DNA from: Glycomyces harbinensis
GTDB taxonomy: Bacteria; Actinomycetota; Actinomycetes; Mycobacteriales; Micromonosporaceae
NCBI RefSeq assembly: GCF_900101745.1
Contig: NZ_FNAD01000002.1
Coordinates: 464,963 to 528,962, forward strand
Direction: 5' to 3'
Length of the DNA: 64,000 nt
Shown: piece after piece, positions 35,440 to 44,045 of the stretch
Layout: each line of letters opens with the position of its first letter
How positions within the stretch are numbered: position 1 is the stretch's first letter
Program-made: the position numbers and the translations under genes
Notes under the pieces: generated by a model
The model's database searches: none
Seen by the model: only the letters and a program-made list of their open reading frames with translations
What the model was told of the DNA's origin: nothing

Positions 35440-36696
35440 CTACTCGTTCAGGTCGCCGAACGTGTAGGTGAGGTTCTCGTAGGTGTTGTCGGGCAGGTAC
35501 TGGTAGACGCCGATGGTGGCGGCGGTGACGTCACCCTCCGGGGAGAACTCGATCGGCCCGGAGTAGCCGTCGTAGTCGATGTCGGCGGTGTTGTCCTCGG
35601 CCAGCAGTTCGGCGCATTCGGTGAAGCCGGTGCACTTGGTGCCGCCGGTGCTCACGTCGACCAGGTTGTCCTTGATGGTCTCGGAGTCGTAGCTGTCGCC
35701 GGCGATCGCCGCGAGCGCGGCGAGGGCCGTGGCGTCATAGGACTCGGGGCCGTACGTGAAGTCGGTCAGGTCCGGGTCGATCTCCAGGAGGCGGTCCCGG
35801 ATCGGCTCGGGGTCGGCGCCCGGGAAGGTGCCCTTGGCGCCCTCCATGAAGCCCGCGGGGAAGTCGGCGCTGTAGTCGGCGAGGTTGCCGTCCACGAGGT
35901 ACCAGCCGAGGTCCTGCGCGCTGAGTCCGCCTTCGGCCAGGGCCGGGCCCAGGTTGACGATCTCGTTGAAGGTGACGAGCACGACCGCGTCGACGTTGGC
36001 GTCGGCGACCTGGCCGACCTCGGCGCTGAACTCGGTGGCGGCCGGGTCGTAGATCGTCTTCAGGGCCACTTCGCCGCCGAAGTCGGTGAAGTTCTGCTCG
36101 ATCGAGTCGGCCAGACCGGTGCCGTAGGCGTCCTGGAGGGCCAGGATGGCGATGGACTGGTGCCCGTCGGCGATGAGCGTGTCGGCGAGGACGCGGCCCT
36201 GGAGGATGTCCGAGGGCGCGGTGCGGAAGTAGTAGTCGCCGCGCTCGTACGTGGTGAAGTCCGGCGAGGTGTTCGCCGGGGAGATCTGGACGATCCCCTC
36301 TTCGTAGAGCTTGTCGATGAACTGGAAGGAGACGCCCGAGGAGGCGGCGCCGATCACGACGTTGACGTCCTGCGCGATGAGGGCGTCCGCGGCCTGGCTG
36401 GCGATGTCGGTGGTGGTGTCGCCGGAGTCCTCGTGGAGGACCTCGACGCAGGTGTCGAGGACGCCGCCGAACTCGTTGATCTCCTCGACGGCGAGGTCGA
36501 CGCCGGCGAACTCGGGCGGGCCCAGGAAGGCGAGCGAACCGGTCTGCGGCAGGATCGTGCCGACGGTCAGGCCGTCGCCTTCAGTGCAGTCACCGCCGGA
36601 TGAACTGTCATCGTCCCCGCCGCCGCACGCGACGAGGGCGAACGCCGTGAGACTCGCTGTGGTGACAGCGAGCAGCGCTCTGGGAAAGCGAGCCAT
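35440..36696 (-). CDS. livK: Branched-chain amino-acid ABC transporter substrate-binding lipoprotein
   Basis: A 418-residue Leu/Ile/Val-type binding protein of the type I periplasmic-binding fold. The lipobox ALVAC sets Cys24 as the anchored residue, followed by a Gly/Asp/Ser linker. The first strand reads TVGTILPQTGSLAFLGPPEFAGVDLAVEEINEFGG, typical of the family. The ATG at 36694-36696 has AGGAG 6 nt upstream; the longer open frame is intergenic. It is encoded convergently to livHMGF rather than in the operon, so the supply of binding protein is set independently. Confidence 0.95.
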   Translation of the reverse strand: MARFPRALLAVTTASLTAFALVACGGGDDDSSSGGDCTEGDGLTVGTILPQTGSLAFLGPPEFAGVDLAVEEINEFGGVLDTCVEVLHEDSGDTTTDIASQAADALIAQDVNVVIGAASSGVSFQFIDKLYEEGIVQISPANTSPDFTTYERGDYYFRTAPSDILQGRVLADTLIADGHQSIAILALQDAYGTGLADSIEQNFTDFGGEVALKTIYDPAATEFSAEVGQVADANVDAVVLVTFNEIVNLGPALAEGGLSAQDLGWYLVDGNLADYSADFPAGFMEGAKGTFPGADPEPIRDRLLEIDPDLTDFTYGPESYDATALAALAAIAGDSYDSETIKDNLVDVSTGGTKCTGFTECAELLAEDNTADIDYDGYSGPIEFSPEGDVTAATIGVYQYLPDNTYENLTYTFGDLNE

Positions 36697-37088
36697 GGGT
36701 TCTCCTAGATTGTTCGAGATGGATCCGCAGGTAGATGTGGAGGTTGACGTGATCCGAGTTACAGCATATGGCCGCAGTGGTACCGATGCCATACGCCGTG
36801 ACCACACCCGGTCCTGTTTGTGATGGCACTGTGACCTTTTCGAACACGTATTGCAATTGCCTTTCGGCCGTGGGTACCACGTGTTCGCGAACGGTTTCGG
36901 GGAGGATTCGCGCCGGACGCTCCCGAGCGGCCTACGCGACGGCCGGTGCTGGAGAGGCATGAGTGAACATCGATGCGCCCCGGGCGTGTCGCGGGCGGCG
37001 GCCTCCCCCGGGCCGCTCCCCCGCCCGGGGGAGGCGGTTCGCCCGCTCGCGGGAGGGTCCGGAGCCCGGCGGCCGCGAATCTGAAGGC
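36697..37088. other. Divergent intergenic region, AT-richer than its surroundings
   Basis: About 390 bp between the livK-like lipoprotein gene and a plus-strand membrane-protein gene, with no ORF that I trust. GTGGTACC (36777-36784) and GGTACCAC (36873-36880) are matching arms 88 bp apart, and GTTCGCGAAC (36883-36892) is a small palindrome. These may be nitrogen- or amino-acid-responsive sites for the lipoprotein gene. No promoter was fixed. Confidence 0.4.
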
Positions 37089-38195
37089 ATGACACCGCAC
37101 ACCACCGCCCAAGCGGCGCCGGCCCGCACCGGACGCGCCGCCGTCCTCGCCGCGTTCCTCTGGTCGCTCACGGCCGTTCCCATCGGACTCTGGCAGCTCC
37201 TCGACCCCGAGGGCGGCCCCTTCGGCCACGAGCTCTACGAGCCCACGTTCACCCTCCCCGACGGCGTGCCCGGCTGGGCCGCGCCGGCCGGGCTCATCGC
37301 CGCGGGCGCCGTCGGCGTCCTCGCCGCCCGGGCCAGGCCGCGGCTGTGGCCGCTCACGGCCGTGTACGCCGTGGTCTTCGGGATGCTCGTGAGCACCATG
37401 TCGCCCATCGCGTTCGCCGGGTACGTCTGCGCATTCCTCATGCCCGCGGTGATCGTCGCCGCGCCGGTCCTGCTGGTACGCAGCAAGGTCGGCCGGATCA
37501 TCACCGGCGCCGCGATCGCGGGCCTCTTCCTCGGGCTCGGCGCGGTCGGCGTCGTCGACTACCCCGCGGTGGGCGACTTCCTCACCATGCTGGGCGGCCG
37601 GCTCGCCGAGATCGGGACGTTCATGGCCGTCCAGGTCTGGGTCGTGGCCGGCGGCGGCATCTGGGCCGCGCTGACGCTGCACCTGCTCCTCCAGGGCCGC
37701 GAGGGCCGCCCGACCCCGCGGTGGCTCACCCCGCCGAGCGCCGCCCGCTGGGGCAGGGCCGCGAGCTGGATCGCCTTCGCCTGCGCACTCCCCTACGGGC
37801 TCACCCGCATGACGTGGCTGACCCCGTGGGCGTGGATGGGCGGCCCGCTCGGCGAGGAGATCGACACGGCGACCCGCGTCTGGGGCCTGCTGCTCGGCTT
37901 CGCGGCCCTCGGCGGCGGCGTCCTGTGCCTGGGCATGACCCGGAAATGGGGCGAGCGCTGGCCGTTCTGGGTGCCGGTGCTCAAGGGTCGGCCCGTGGCG
38001 CCGATGGTCGCGATCATTCCGGCCACGGTCATGGCGGCCCTGTTCACCTTCGTCGCGGTCCCGTTCGTGGTCATGGCGATCCGCCAGGACGGCCAGGACC
38101 TGATCTGGGCGTTCCCGTTCTACGTGTGGGGACCCGCGCTCGGCGCGGCCACGCTCGCCTACGCGGTCCGGCGCGGCGTCGTCACGCCGCGCTGA
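37089..38195 (+). CDS. Polytopic membrane protein, function unknown
   Basis: A 368-residue integral membrane protein with about nine hydrophobic helices, which I do not recognise. Helices lie around residues 17-37, 66-85, 90-110, 115-135, 140-160, 182-205 and 230-250, with two more near 275-345. Extracytoplasmic loops contain FGHELYEPTFTLPDGVPGW and MTWLTPWAWMGGP. The start at 37089 (MTPHTTAQAA) is chosen because the upstream in-frame stretch is Arg/Pro-rich. The GAAGG before it is too close for a normal ribosome site, so the start is uncertain. The last 14 bp overlap the convergent TetR gene. Confidence 0.7.
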   Translation: MTPHTTAQAAPARTGRAAVLAAFLWSLTAVPIGLWQLLDPEGGPFGHELYEPTFTLPDGVPGWAAPAGLIAAGAVGVLAARARPRLWPLTAVYAVVFGMLVSTMSPIAFAGYVCAFLMPAVIVAAPVLLVRSKVGRIITGAAIAGLFLGLGAVGVVDYPAVGDFLTMLGGRLAEIGTFMAVQVWVVAGGGIWAALTLHLLLQGREGRPTPRWLTPPSAARWGRAASWIAFACALPYGLTRMTWLTPWAWMGGPLGEEIDTATRVWGLLLGFAALGGGVLCLGMTRKWGERWPFWVPVLKGRPVAPMVAIIPATVMAALFTFVAVPFVVMAIRQDGQDLIWAFPFYVWGPALGAATLAYAVRRGVVTPR

Positions 38196-38817
38196 CGAAG
38201 ACGCCCGCTCGGGCGGCGACCGCGGTGGCGGCCGCCGCCCGCTTCGCCGCAGCCGCGTCGAGCGGGTCGCCGCTGGCGAGCAGCCGGTAGTACAAGGGCG
38301 CGGAGAGGGACCGGATCACCTCGGCGGGGTCGGTCCCGGCGGGGATCTCGCCGCGCTCGACCGCCAGGTCCACGCACGGGGCCCACTCGGTGATCCGGAC
38401 GCGGTAGAAGCGGTGCAGGGCCTCGGCGGTCGGGCCGTCGCCGGTGGCGGTCGCGATGACCGCCTTGAACAGCGGGCCCTGGCGCTCGTCGGTGAGCGTG
38501 CCGAGGATGAGCCCGGCCAGCGCGGCGAGGTCGCCGTCGAGCGAGCCGGTGTCGGCCCGCGGCTGCGAGGACTCGGCCATCTCGGCGAGCATGTCGGCCA
38601 CGAGCACCGGCACGGTGCCCCAGCGGCGGTAGACGGTGGTCTTGCCGACCCCGGCCCGGCGGGCGACCTCGGCCAGGTCGACGCCGCCGAAGCCCCGCTC
38701 GACCAAGGCGTCCCCGGCGGCGCGGAGCACGGCCTCGCGGACGCGGGCGGTGCGGCCGCCGGGGCGGACCGTGCCGGGCCCGGCGCCGCCTCCCGCTCCG
38801 GGTGTGTCCTCATTCAT
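38182..38817 (-). CDS. TetR family regulator divergent from an aldo/keto reductase
   Basis: A 211-residue TetR protein. The helix-turn-helix at about residues 25-70 reads VREAVLRAAGDALVERGFGGVDLAEVARRAGVGKTTVYRRWG, and the C-terminal domain is of the TetR_C_16 sort (AVIATATGDGPTAEALHRFYRVR). The ATG at 38815-38817 starts it; the N-terminus is Gly/Pro-rich. Two related 14-bp palindrome-like sites occupy the gap to the aldo/keto reductase gene. The 3' end overlaps the convergent membrane-protein gene by 14 bp. Confidence 0.9.
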   Translation of the reverse strand: MNEDTPGAGGGAGPGTVRPGGRTARVREAVLRAAGDALVERGFGGVDLAEVARRAGVGKTTVYRRWGTVPVLVADMLAEMAESSQPRADTGSLDGDLAALAGLILGTLTDERQGPLFKAVIATATGDGPTAEALHRFYRVRITEWAPCVDLAVERGEIPAGTDPAEVIRSLSAPLYYRLLASGDPLDAAAAKRAAAATAVAARAGVFVSAA

Positions 38818-38820
38818 AAC

Positions 38821-38889
38821 GGGACTCCAGTTGCATTAGCGATCGGTTCTGCGCTAGCTTAGACCCAACGCAAACGGAACTCAAGTTCC
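38821..38889. promoter_or_regulatory. Paired TetR operators
   Basis: A perfect palindrome GGAACT-CA-AGTTCC lies at 38876-38889, and a related copy GGGACT-CC-AGTTGC at 38821-38834, both preceded by AC. They lie 55 bp apart, one beside each divergent start. TTGCAT (38831-38836) and TAGCTT (38855-38860), 18 bp apart, may form the reductase promoter between them. Confidence 0.65.
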
Positions 38890-38943
38890 CTTAACTCGGC
38901 CACGCCTCCGATGGCGGCGCGGTCCCCGCAGAAAGGCCCCGTC

Positions 38944-39987
38944 ATGGAGTTCAACCGCCTCGGCCGCTCCGGCCTCCACGTCCCCGCCCTCTCCTTCGGC
39001 GCCGGGACCTTCGGCGGCTCCGGCCCGCTCTTCGGCGCCTGGGGCGACACCGGGGTCGATCAGGCCCGGCGGATGGTCGACATCGCGCTCGACGCGGGGA
39101 TGTCGATGTTCGACACCGCCGACGCCTACTCCGACGGCGCCTCAGAGGAGGTCCTCGGCGCGGCCCTGAAGGGCCGCAGGGACCGCGTCCTCATCTCGAC
39201 CAAGGCCGGACTACCCCTGGGCGACAACGCGAACGAGGCGGGCTCCTCGCGCTTCCATCTCGTGCGCGCCGTCGAGGCCGCGCTCGGCCGGCTCGGCACC
39301 GACCACATCGACCTGTTCCAGCTCCACGCCTTCGACGCCCGGACCCCGGTCGAGGAGACCCTGTCCGCGCTGGACGATCTGGTCCGATCCGGCAAGATCC
39401 GGTACGCGGGCGCCTCGAACTACGCGGGGTGGCAGCTGATGAAGACCCTCGACGCCGCCGAGCGGCACGGGTGGCCGCGCTTCGCCGCGCACCAGGTCTA
39501 CTACTCGCTCGTCGGCCGCGACTACGAGTGGGACCTCATGCCGCTGGGCCTGGACCAGGGCGTCGGGGCCCTGGTGTGGAGCCCGCTCGGGTGGGGGCGC
39601 CTCACCGGGGGGATCCGGCGCGGGCTGCCGGTCCCCGACGGCAGCCGCCTGCACCGGACCGCGCAGTTCGGGCCGCCCGTGGAGGACGAGGTGCTGTACG
39701 ACGTGGTCGACGTCCTGGACCAGATCAGCGCCGAGACCGGCCGGACCGTCCCGCAGATCGCGATCAACTGGCTGCTGCGCCGGCCCACCGTGGCGTCGGT
39801 GATCGTCGGCGCCCGCGACGAGCGCCAGTTGGAGCAGAACCTCGGCGCGATCGGCTGGGAGCTGGACGCCGAGCAGGTCGCGCGCCTGGACCGGGCCGGC
39901 GCGCAGACCCCGCCGTACCCGCACTACCCGTACGTCCGCCAGGAGGGCTTCGCGCGGCTGAACCCGCCGGCGGTCCCGATCGCGTGA
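38944..39987 (+). CDS. Aldo/keto reductase
   Basis: A 347-residue NADPH-dependent TIM-barrel oxidoreductase. The catalytic tetrad is visible as Asp and Tyr in FDTADAYSDG, Lys in ISTKAG and His in LFQLHAFD. The C-terminal cofactor site SVIVGARDERQLEQNL is typical of the YakC/Tas group. ATG 38944 has GAAAGG 8 nt upstream, so an earlier in-frame ATG (38911) is rejected. It is divergent from a TetR regulator and probably induced by an aldehyde or xenobiotic. Confidence 0.93.
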   Translation: MEFNRLGRSGLHVPALSFGAGTFGGSGPLFGAWGDTGVDQARRMVDIALDAGMSMFDTADAYSDGASEEVLGAALKGRRDRVLISTKAGLPLGDNANEAGSSRFHLVRAVEAALGRLGTDHIDLFQLHAFDARTPVEETLSALDDLVRSGKIRYAGASNYAGWQLMKTLDAAERHGWPRFAAHQVYYSLVGRDYEWDLMPLGLDQGVGALVWSPLGWGRLTGGIRRGLPVPDGSRLHRTAQFGPPVEDEVLYDVVDVLDQISAETGRTVPQIAINWLLRRPTVASVIVGARDERQLEQNLGAIGWELDAEQVARLDRAGAQTPPYPHYPYVRQEGFARLNPPAVPIA

Positions 39988-39989
39988 GG

Positions 39990-40027
39990 GCGAACGGGGC
40001 CGGGGCCCGATGCCCCGCCCCGTTCGC
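39990..40027. terminator. Bidirectional hairpin between convergent genes
   Basis: GCGAACGGGGC (39990-40000) pairs with its complement at 40017-40027, with further inner G/C pairing. It lies between the aldo/keto reductase stop and the flavodoxin-like gene stop. Confidence 0.65.
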
Positions 40028-40032
40028 GCCGT

Positions 40033-40632
40033 TCAGTTCCCGCTGACGCGCCCGGCGATGTCCACGACCCGCTTGGTCTGGATCGCGATCGCCACCCGGT
40101 TCTTCTCCCCCACCGGGCCCTTGCCGCCGATGTGGCTGGCGCCGTAGGGGTTCCCGATCTCCAGGTCGAACTGGAGCGGGTCGGTGTAGCCGGGGCTGAC
40201 GATGATCGCGCCCCAGTGGTAGAAGGTGTTGTTGAGCGCGAGGATGGTCGACTCCTGGCCGCCGTGGCTGGTCTGGGTCGAGGTGAACGAGGACATCACC
40301 TTGTCTGCGAGCCTGCCCTGCTGCCACAGCGGGCCGGTGGTGTCGATGAACTGCTTGAGCTGCGAGGTCGGCAGGCCGTAGCGGGTCGGCGTCCCCCACA
40401 TGACGGCGTCGGCCCAGTCGAGGTCGTCGAGCGTCGCCTCCTCGACGTCGCCGCTCGCCTCGAAGTGGTCGGCCCAGGCCTCGTTGGAGGCGATCGCCTC
40501 GGGCGGCGCGAGTTCGGCGACCCTTCGGAGGCGGACCTCGGCGCCCGCGTCCCCGCCCTCCCGGGCGGCGGTCTTCGCCATCTCGTACACGTTCCCGGTC
40601 TGCGAGTAGTAAATGACGGCCAGCTTGACCAT
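40033..40632 (-). CDS. WrbA-type NAD(P)H:quinone oxidoreductase
   Basis: A 199-residue flavodoxin-fold protein binding FMN. The phosphate loop is YYSQTGNVYEMAK, followed by GTPTRYG and a WrbA-style C-terminal QTSHGGQESTILALNNTFYHWGAIIVSPGY. WrbA enzymes reduce quinones by two electrons in oxidative stress. The ATG at 40630-40632 has GGAGG 6 nt upstream. It is monocistronic, convergent with the aldo/keto reductase gene and divergent from a PfkB kinase gene. Confidence 0.93.
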   Translation of the reverse strand: MVKLAVIYYSQTGNVYEMAKTAAREGGDAGAEVRLRRVAELAPPEAIASNEAWADHFEASGDVEEATLDDLDWADAVMWGTPTRYGLPTSQLKQFIDTTGPLWQQGRLADKVMSSFTSTQTSHGGQESTILALNNTFYHWGAIIVSPGYTDPLQFDLEIGNPYGASHIGGKGPVGEKNRVAIAIQTKRVVDIAGRVSGN

Positions 40633-40660
40633 GGCACCTCCGCTTGCGTGAGAATCGGTC

Positions 40661-40702
40661 TTGACCCTTGCACAGACACGGGCTTAGGGTTGCTCCCGCA
40701 AC
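40661..40702 (+). promoter_or_regulatory. PfkB kinase promoter with GTTGC-N4-GCAAC operator
   Basis: TTGACC (40661-40666), an 18-bp spacer and TAGGGT (40685-40690) form a promoter candidate. GTTGC-TCCC-GCAAC (40689-40702) is a perfect inverted repeat over the expected start site, a position typical of repressor operators. Confidence 0.55.
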
Positions 40703-40745
40703 GCATTCCAAACCTCGGCAAAATTTTTTCAGGAGATGCAAAATC

Positions 40746-41678
40746 ATGCTCGACATCCTGGTCGTCGGCGGCGTCGGCGTCGACACGATCGTGCGCGTCC
40801 CCGAGATCGCGATCGGCGACGGCGACTCGCTCGGCGTGGAGCCGATCTACGACTACGTGGCGCACACCGGCAACGGCGTCGCGCTCGGGTGCCTGCACCT
40901 GGGCCTGGCCACCCGCTTCATCGACTACATCGGCGAGGACGAGCAGGGCGCGCTCGTGCGGCGCCACTACGAGCGGCACGGGCTCGACTTCCGGTACCTG
41001 ATCTCCCCGAACGGGACCTCGCGCTCGGTGAACCTGGTCGACGCCGAGGGCCGGCGGTTCTCCTTCTACGACTACCGCCACGACGGCGACCTGCGGATGC
41101 CGGCCGAGTTCTTCGGACCCCATGTGGCCGAGGCGAAGCACGTCCACGTGTCGATCCCCAACCACACCCGCGACGTCCTGGCCGCGATCCCCGAGGGCGT
41201 GACGGTCTCGACCGACCTGCACGGCTGGGACGGCGAGGCCGAGCACCAGAAGGCGTTCGCGCGGCGGGCGGACATGGTCACGCTGTCGGCCGCGCGGCTC
41301 GGCTCGGACCCCGAGAAGGCGATGCGCTGGATCATCGACAACGGGCGGGCCGCGGTGGTCGTCGCGACCGACGGCGAGCACGGCGGCTACGTGCTCGAGC
41401 GCGGCGGCTCGCTGGAGCGCTACGGCGCGGTCGACCCGGTCGCCGAGCTCGGCGACGTGTCGCCGGAGTGGGCCTCGTGGGCGCCGGTGGACTCCAACGG
41501 CGCGGGCGACGCGTTCACCTCCGGGCTGCTGTGGGCGCGCAGCCGCGGCGGGGACCTCGCGGCGGCGCTCGACGCGGGCCGCGTCGCGGGCGCGTACGCG
41601 TGCGGCACCCGGGGCACGAGCACGGCCCTGATCTCCGCGGAGCTGCTGACCGAGAGCCTCGCGGCCCTGAAGCGATAA
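40746..41678 (+). CDS. PfkB/ribokinase family carbohydrate kinase
   Basis: A 310-residue ribokinase-fold sugar or nucleoside kinase. The first motif is YVAHTGNGVALGCLHLGLATRFI. The anion-hole and catalytic motif is DSNGAGDAFTSGLL, with the Asp base. The substrate cannot be assigned. The ATG at 40746 has AGGAG about 10 nt upstream; the longer frame covers the promoter. It is a single-gene unit with its own promoter and operator, followed by a bidirectional terminator. Confidence 0.9.
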   Translation: MLDILVVGGVGVDTIVRVPEIAIGDGDSLGVEPIYDYVAHTGNGVALGCLHLGLATRFIDYIGEDEQGALVRRHYERHGLDFRYLISPNGTSRSVNLVDAEGRRFSFYDYRHDGDLRMPAEFFGPHVAEAKHVHVSIPNHTRDVLAAIPEGVTVSTDLHGWDGEAEHQKAFARRADMVTLSAARLGSDPEKAMRWIIDNGRAAVVVATDGEHGGYVLERGGSLERYGAVDPVAELGDVSPEWASWAPVDSNGAGDAFTSGLLWARSRGGDLAAALDAGRVAGAYACGTRGTSTALISAELLTESLAALKR

Positions 41679-41684
41679 GGGAAA

Positions 41685-41710
41685 CGGCCCCCGCCTTCGG
41701 ACGGGGGCCG
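41685..41710. terminator. Bidirectional hairpin after the PfkB kinase gene
   Basis: CGGCCCCCG (41685-41693) pairs with CGGGGGCCG (41702-41710), 6 bp past the kinase stop and 5 bp before the end of the minus-strand membrane-protein gene. Confidence 0.7.
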
Positions 41711-41715
41711 CCGCG

Positions 41716-42885
41716 CTACTGCGGGTCGGGGTTCTTGTTGGCGGTCATGGCCTTCGCGCGGGCGATCACGTCGTCGAAGGGCGAGGGCTCCTCGGGGACG
41801 GTGCGGACCTCCTTGCGCTGCTCGGGCTGGATCACGAGCATGAACAGGGCGCCGACCGCGGCGGCGACGACGGGCGCGCCGAGGCCGACCTCGGTCTTGG
41901 GCCAGTGGCCGGTCGCCGAGCCGGTGGCGATGAGGAACGCCGCCCACACCGGGATCGCCCAGGCCGCGGCGAGCACGATCAGGTCGCGGCGGCGGCGCAG
42001 TTCGGGGCGGATGAGCCAGACCAGGAAGTCGAGCCAGGCGCCCGAGAGCAGGAACACCCACACGTACCCGCCGTAGTCGAAGCCCGCGTAGGCGCCGGCC
42101 ATGATCGACGGATAGGCGAACGCGACGGTGAAGAAGCCCAGCGGGAGCCGGAACCGGCCGGTCGCCAGGATCGCGAGCGCGAGCACGAGGACCGTGGTGA
42201 ACACGATGCCCGCCACCGCGAAGCCGTCGAACACGTGCGGCCCTTCGAGCGCCGCGGCGACCGCGCCCGGCGGGTTCGTGTACGGCACGAGGTAGGCGAG
42301 GAACAGCACCAGGGACGTGAGCACGTAGCCGATCGACAGGGCCGGCGCGGCCATGCGGGCCTCGACCGGGATCGTCTCGGGTTCGGCCTTGAGGGCCTCG
42401 CGCCGCCAGGCCGACAGCCACGGGGCGGCGGCGATGAGGATGCCGCCCGCGGCCAGGCCCAGGTGCGAGGGGCTGAAGAGGATCGCCAGGTGGGCCTCGA
42501 CGCCGAACACCTGGTGCCAGATGAGGTCGGCCACGCCGGAGGCGAGGAACAGCGGGATGCCGACGATCGCGGGGCCGTAGCCGTGGGGGACGGCGGACAT
42601 GCCGGTGCGCCCGTCGGCGCGGTGGGCGCGCACGAACATCCAGACGATCCAGGCGGCGGTGGCGGCGAAGCCGCTGTAGAACACCAGGTGCCACCAGGTG
42701 AAGAACCCTTCGACCCAGTCGCGGGCGTGGGCGTTGACGTCGAGGATGAGGCCGCCGAAGAACCAGGCGGCGAGGGCGGCCGTGGTCAGGTCCTGCCACC
42801 AGGCGGCGAAGACGCGGGGCTGCCGGGAGTCGTTCAAGAGGTGCATCTTGTACTCCAGCAATCGGTCCAGGGGGGTAATGGCCAT
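41716..42885 (-). CDS. Polytopic membrane protein with conserved-looking histidines, unknown function
   Basis: A 389-residue integral membrane protein with about ten helices, which I cannot assign. The segment DLIWHQVFGVEAHLAILFSPSHLGL (about residues 125-149) carries three histidines in or near the membrane, and FFTWWHLVFYSG another, suggesting metal or haem binding. The C-terminus is cytoplasmic and charged (EQRKEVRTVPEEPSPFDDVI). The ATG at 42883-42885 (MAITPLDRL) has TGAGG close upstream; the open frame before it is intergenic. It is a single transcription unit. Confidence 0.75.
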   Translation of the reverse strand: MAITPLDRLLEYKMHLLNDSRQPRVFAAWWQDLTTAALAAWFFGGLILDVNAHARDWVEGFFTWWHLVFYSGFAATAAWIVWMFVRAHRADGRTGMSAVPHGYGPAIVGIPLFLASGVADLIWHQVFGVEAHLAILFSPSHLGLAAGGILIAAAPWLSAWRREALKAEPETIPVEARMAAPALSIGYVLTSLVLFLAYLVPYTNPPGAVAAALEGPHVFDGFAVAGIVFTTVLVLALAILATGRFRLPLGFFTVAFAYPSIMAGAYAGFDYGGYVWVFLLSGAWLDFLVWLIRPELRRRRDLIVLAAAWAIPVWAAFLIATGSATGHWPKTEVGLGAPVVAAAVGALFMLVIQPEQRKEVRTVPEEPSPFDDVIARAKAMTANKNPDPQ

Positions 42886-43012
42886 GACCTCATCATGGCC
42901 TACGTGAACCCCCCGCGCAATTCCCGCAGCGTCACGGGGCGTGCACTGTGGTTTCGGCGCCGCGGAATGCGCACCCGAATGGGCGCGCATTCCGAAAGGC
43001 CGAATGGACCAC

Positions 43013-43843
43013 TCAGACGAATCGCACGAGGAAGAGCTTGGGCCAGTGCTTGCCGGTGATGTAGAAGGTGCCCTCCTCCTCGGCGGCGGCGATGCCGTTG
43101 AGGACGTCGGCGCCCGCGGCCTCCTCGTCGGTGAGCAGCCCGGAGGCGTCGACCACGGCGCCGACCTCGCCGGTCGCGGGGTCGATGCGCACGATCTGGT
43201 CGGTCTGCCACAGGTTGGCCCAGACCTCCCCGCCGACGCATTCGAGCTCGTTGATCTGGAAGACCGGCTCGCCGTCGAGGGTGACCTCCACGGTTCCGGT
43301 CTCGGCGAAGGTGACCGGGTCGCGGAAGGTCAATGTGGAGGATCCGTCGCTCATCGCCAATTGCTCGCCGTCATAGCAGACGCCCCAGCCCTCGCCCTCG
43401 TACTCGACGGTCTCGAGGACGTCGAGCGAGACGGGGTCGCGCCGGTGCGCGACGCCTTCCTGCCAGGTGATCTGCCAGACCGCGTCGTCGGTGAGGGTCA
43501 GGCCCTCGGCGAACTGCTCGGCCGGGAGGTCCTGGGAGGCGAGCACCTCGCCGGTGGCGGGGTCGGTGATGCGCGCGTCCGACTCGCCGTAGAGGCCGGC
43601 GCTCTCGTAGAGGACCGTGCCGAACTCGGGGTGCTCGGCCAGTTCGAGCCCCTGGGTGAAGGAGTCGGGGTCGTGCTCGAAGGCGGCGAGGACTTCGACG
43701 GTGAGCTCCTCGACCGCGGCGTCGTCGGGGACGCTCACCGACTCCTCCGCGGCGGCGTCGCCCGCCCCGCACCCGGTCAACGCGAGCAGACCCGCCCCCG
43801 CAAGGGCGAGGCCGTGCCGGGCCGCGCGTTTCTCATCGAACAC
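43013..43843 (-). CDS. Glutaminyl-peptide cyclotransferase, lipoprotein form
   Basis: A 276-residue beta-propeller glutaminyl cyclase of the plant/bacterial type, which makes N-terminal pyroglutamate. Family features are the opening AAFEHDPDSFTQGLEL and the repeated blades (ITDPATGEVLA, RIDPATGEVGAVVD). A lipobox LALTGC near residue 25 and an acidic linker place it on the outer face of the membrane. The GTG at 43841-43843 has GGAG 9 nt upstream. The ATG nine bases earlier directly abuts that site, so GTG is preferred. Its upstream region holds a 50-bp tandem repeat. Confidence 0.88.
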   Translation of the reverse strand: MFDEKRAARHGLALAGAGLLALTGCGAGDAAAEESVSVPDDAAVEELTVEVLAAFEHDPDSFTQGLELAEHPEFGTVLYESAGLYGESDARITDPATGEVLASQDLPAEQFAEGLTLTDDAVWQITWQEGVAHRRDPVSLDVLETVEYEGEGWGVCYDGEQLAMSDGSSTLTFRDPVTFAETGTVEVTLDGEPVFQINELECVGGEVWANLWQTDQIVRIDPATGEVGAVVDASGLLTDEEAAGADVLNGIAAAEEEGTFYITGKHWPKLFLVRFV

Positions 43844-43855
43844 TGATCTCATCTC

Positions 43856-43955
43856 CAGCCGGTTCAGGGGCGACCCCTCGTACCGTGCTGGTCATGACAG
43901 CGCTTCAGCCGGTCGAAGGGTGATCCTTCGTACCGTACTGGTCATGGCAATTCAG
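43856..43955. repeat. Two tandem 50-bp imperfect direct repeats upstream of the glutaminyl cyclase gene
   Basis: Unit one is 43856-43905 and unit two 43906-43955. They align without gaps, for example TACCGTGCTGGTCATG at 43881 and TACCGTACTGGTCATG at 43931. Each contains an inverted repeat: AGGGG-N3-CCCCT in unit one (43866-43878) and CGAAGG-N5-CCTTCG in unit two (43914-43930). The 50-bp period is close to five helical turns, fitting a cooperative regulator site. Confidence 0.75.
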
Positions 43956-44045
43956 GACAAGTGCTCGAACCAGAGCATTTGCCGCGCATCGTAGGGGACG
44001 GCCGGAGTTCCGGCGGTGCGGCGGGGAACGGCTCGCAGGCCGCTC

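Noticed and set aside
36963..37088. N-terminal extension of the membrane protein at 37089
   Set aside because: The stretch is Arg/Pro/Gly-rich and antisense-like. The membrane protein reads naturally from MTPHTTAQAA, though its ribosome site is poor.
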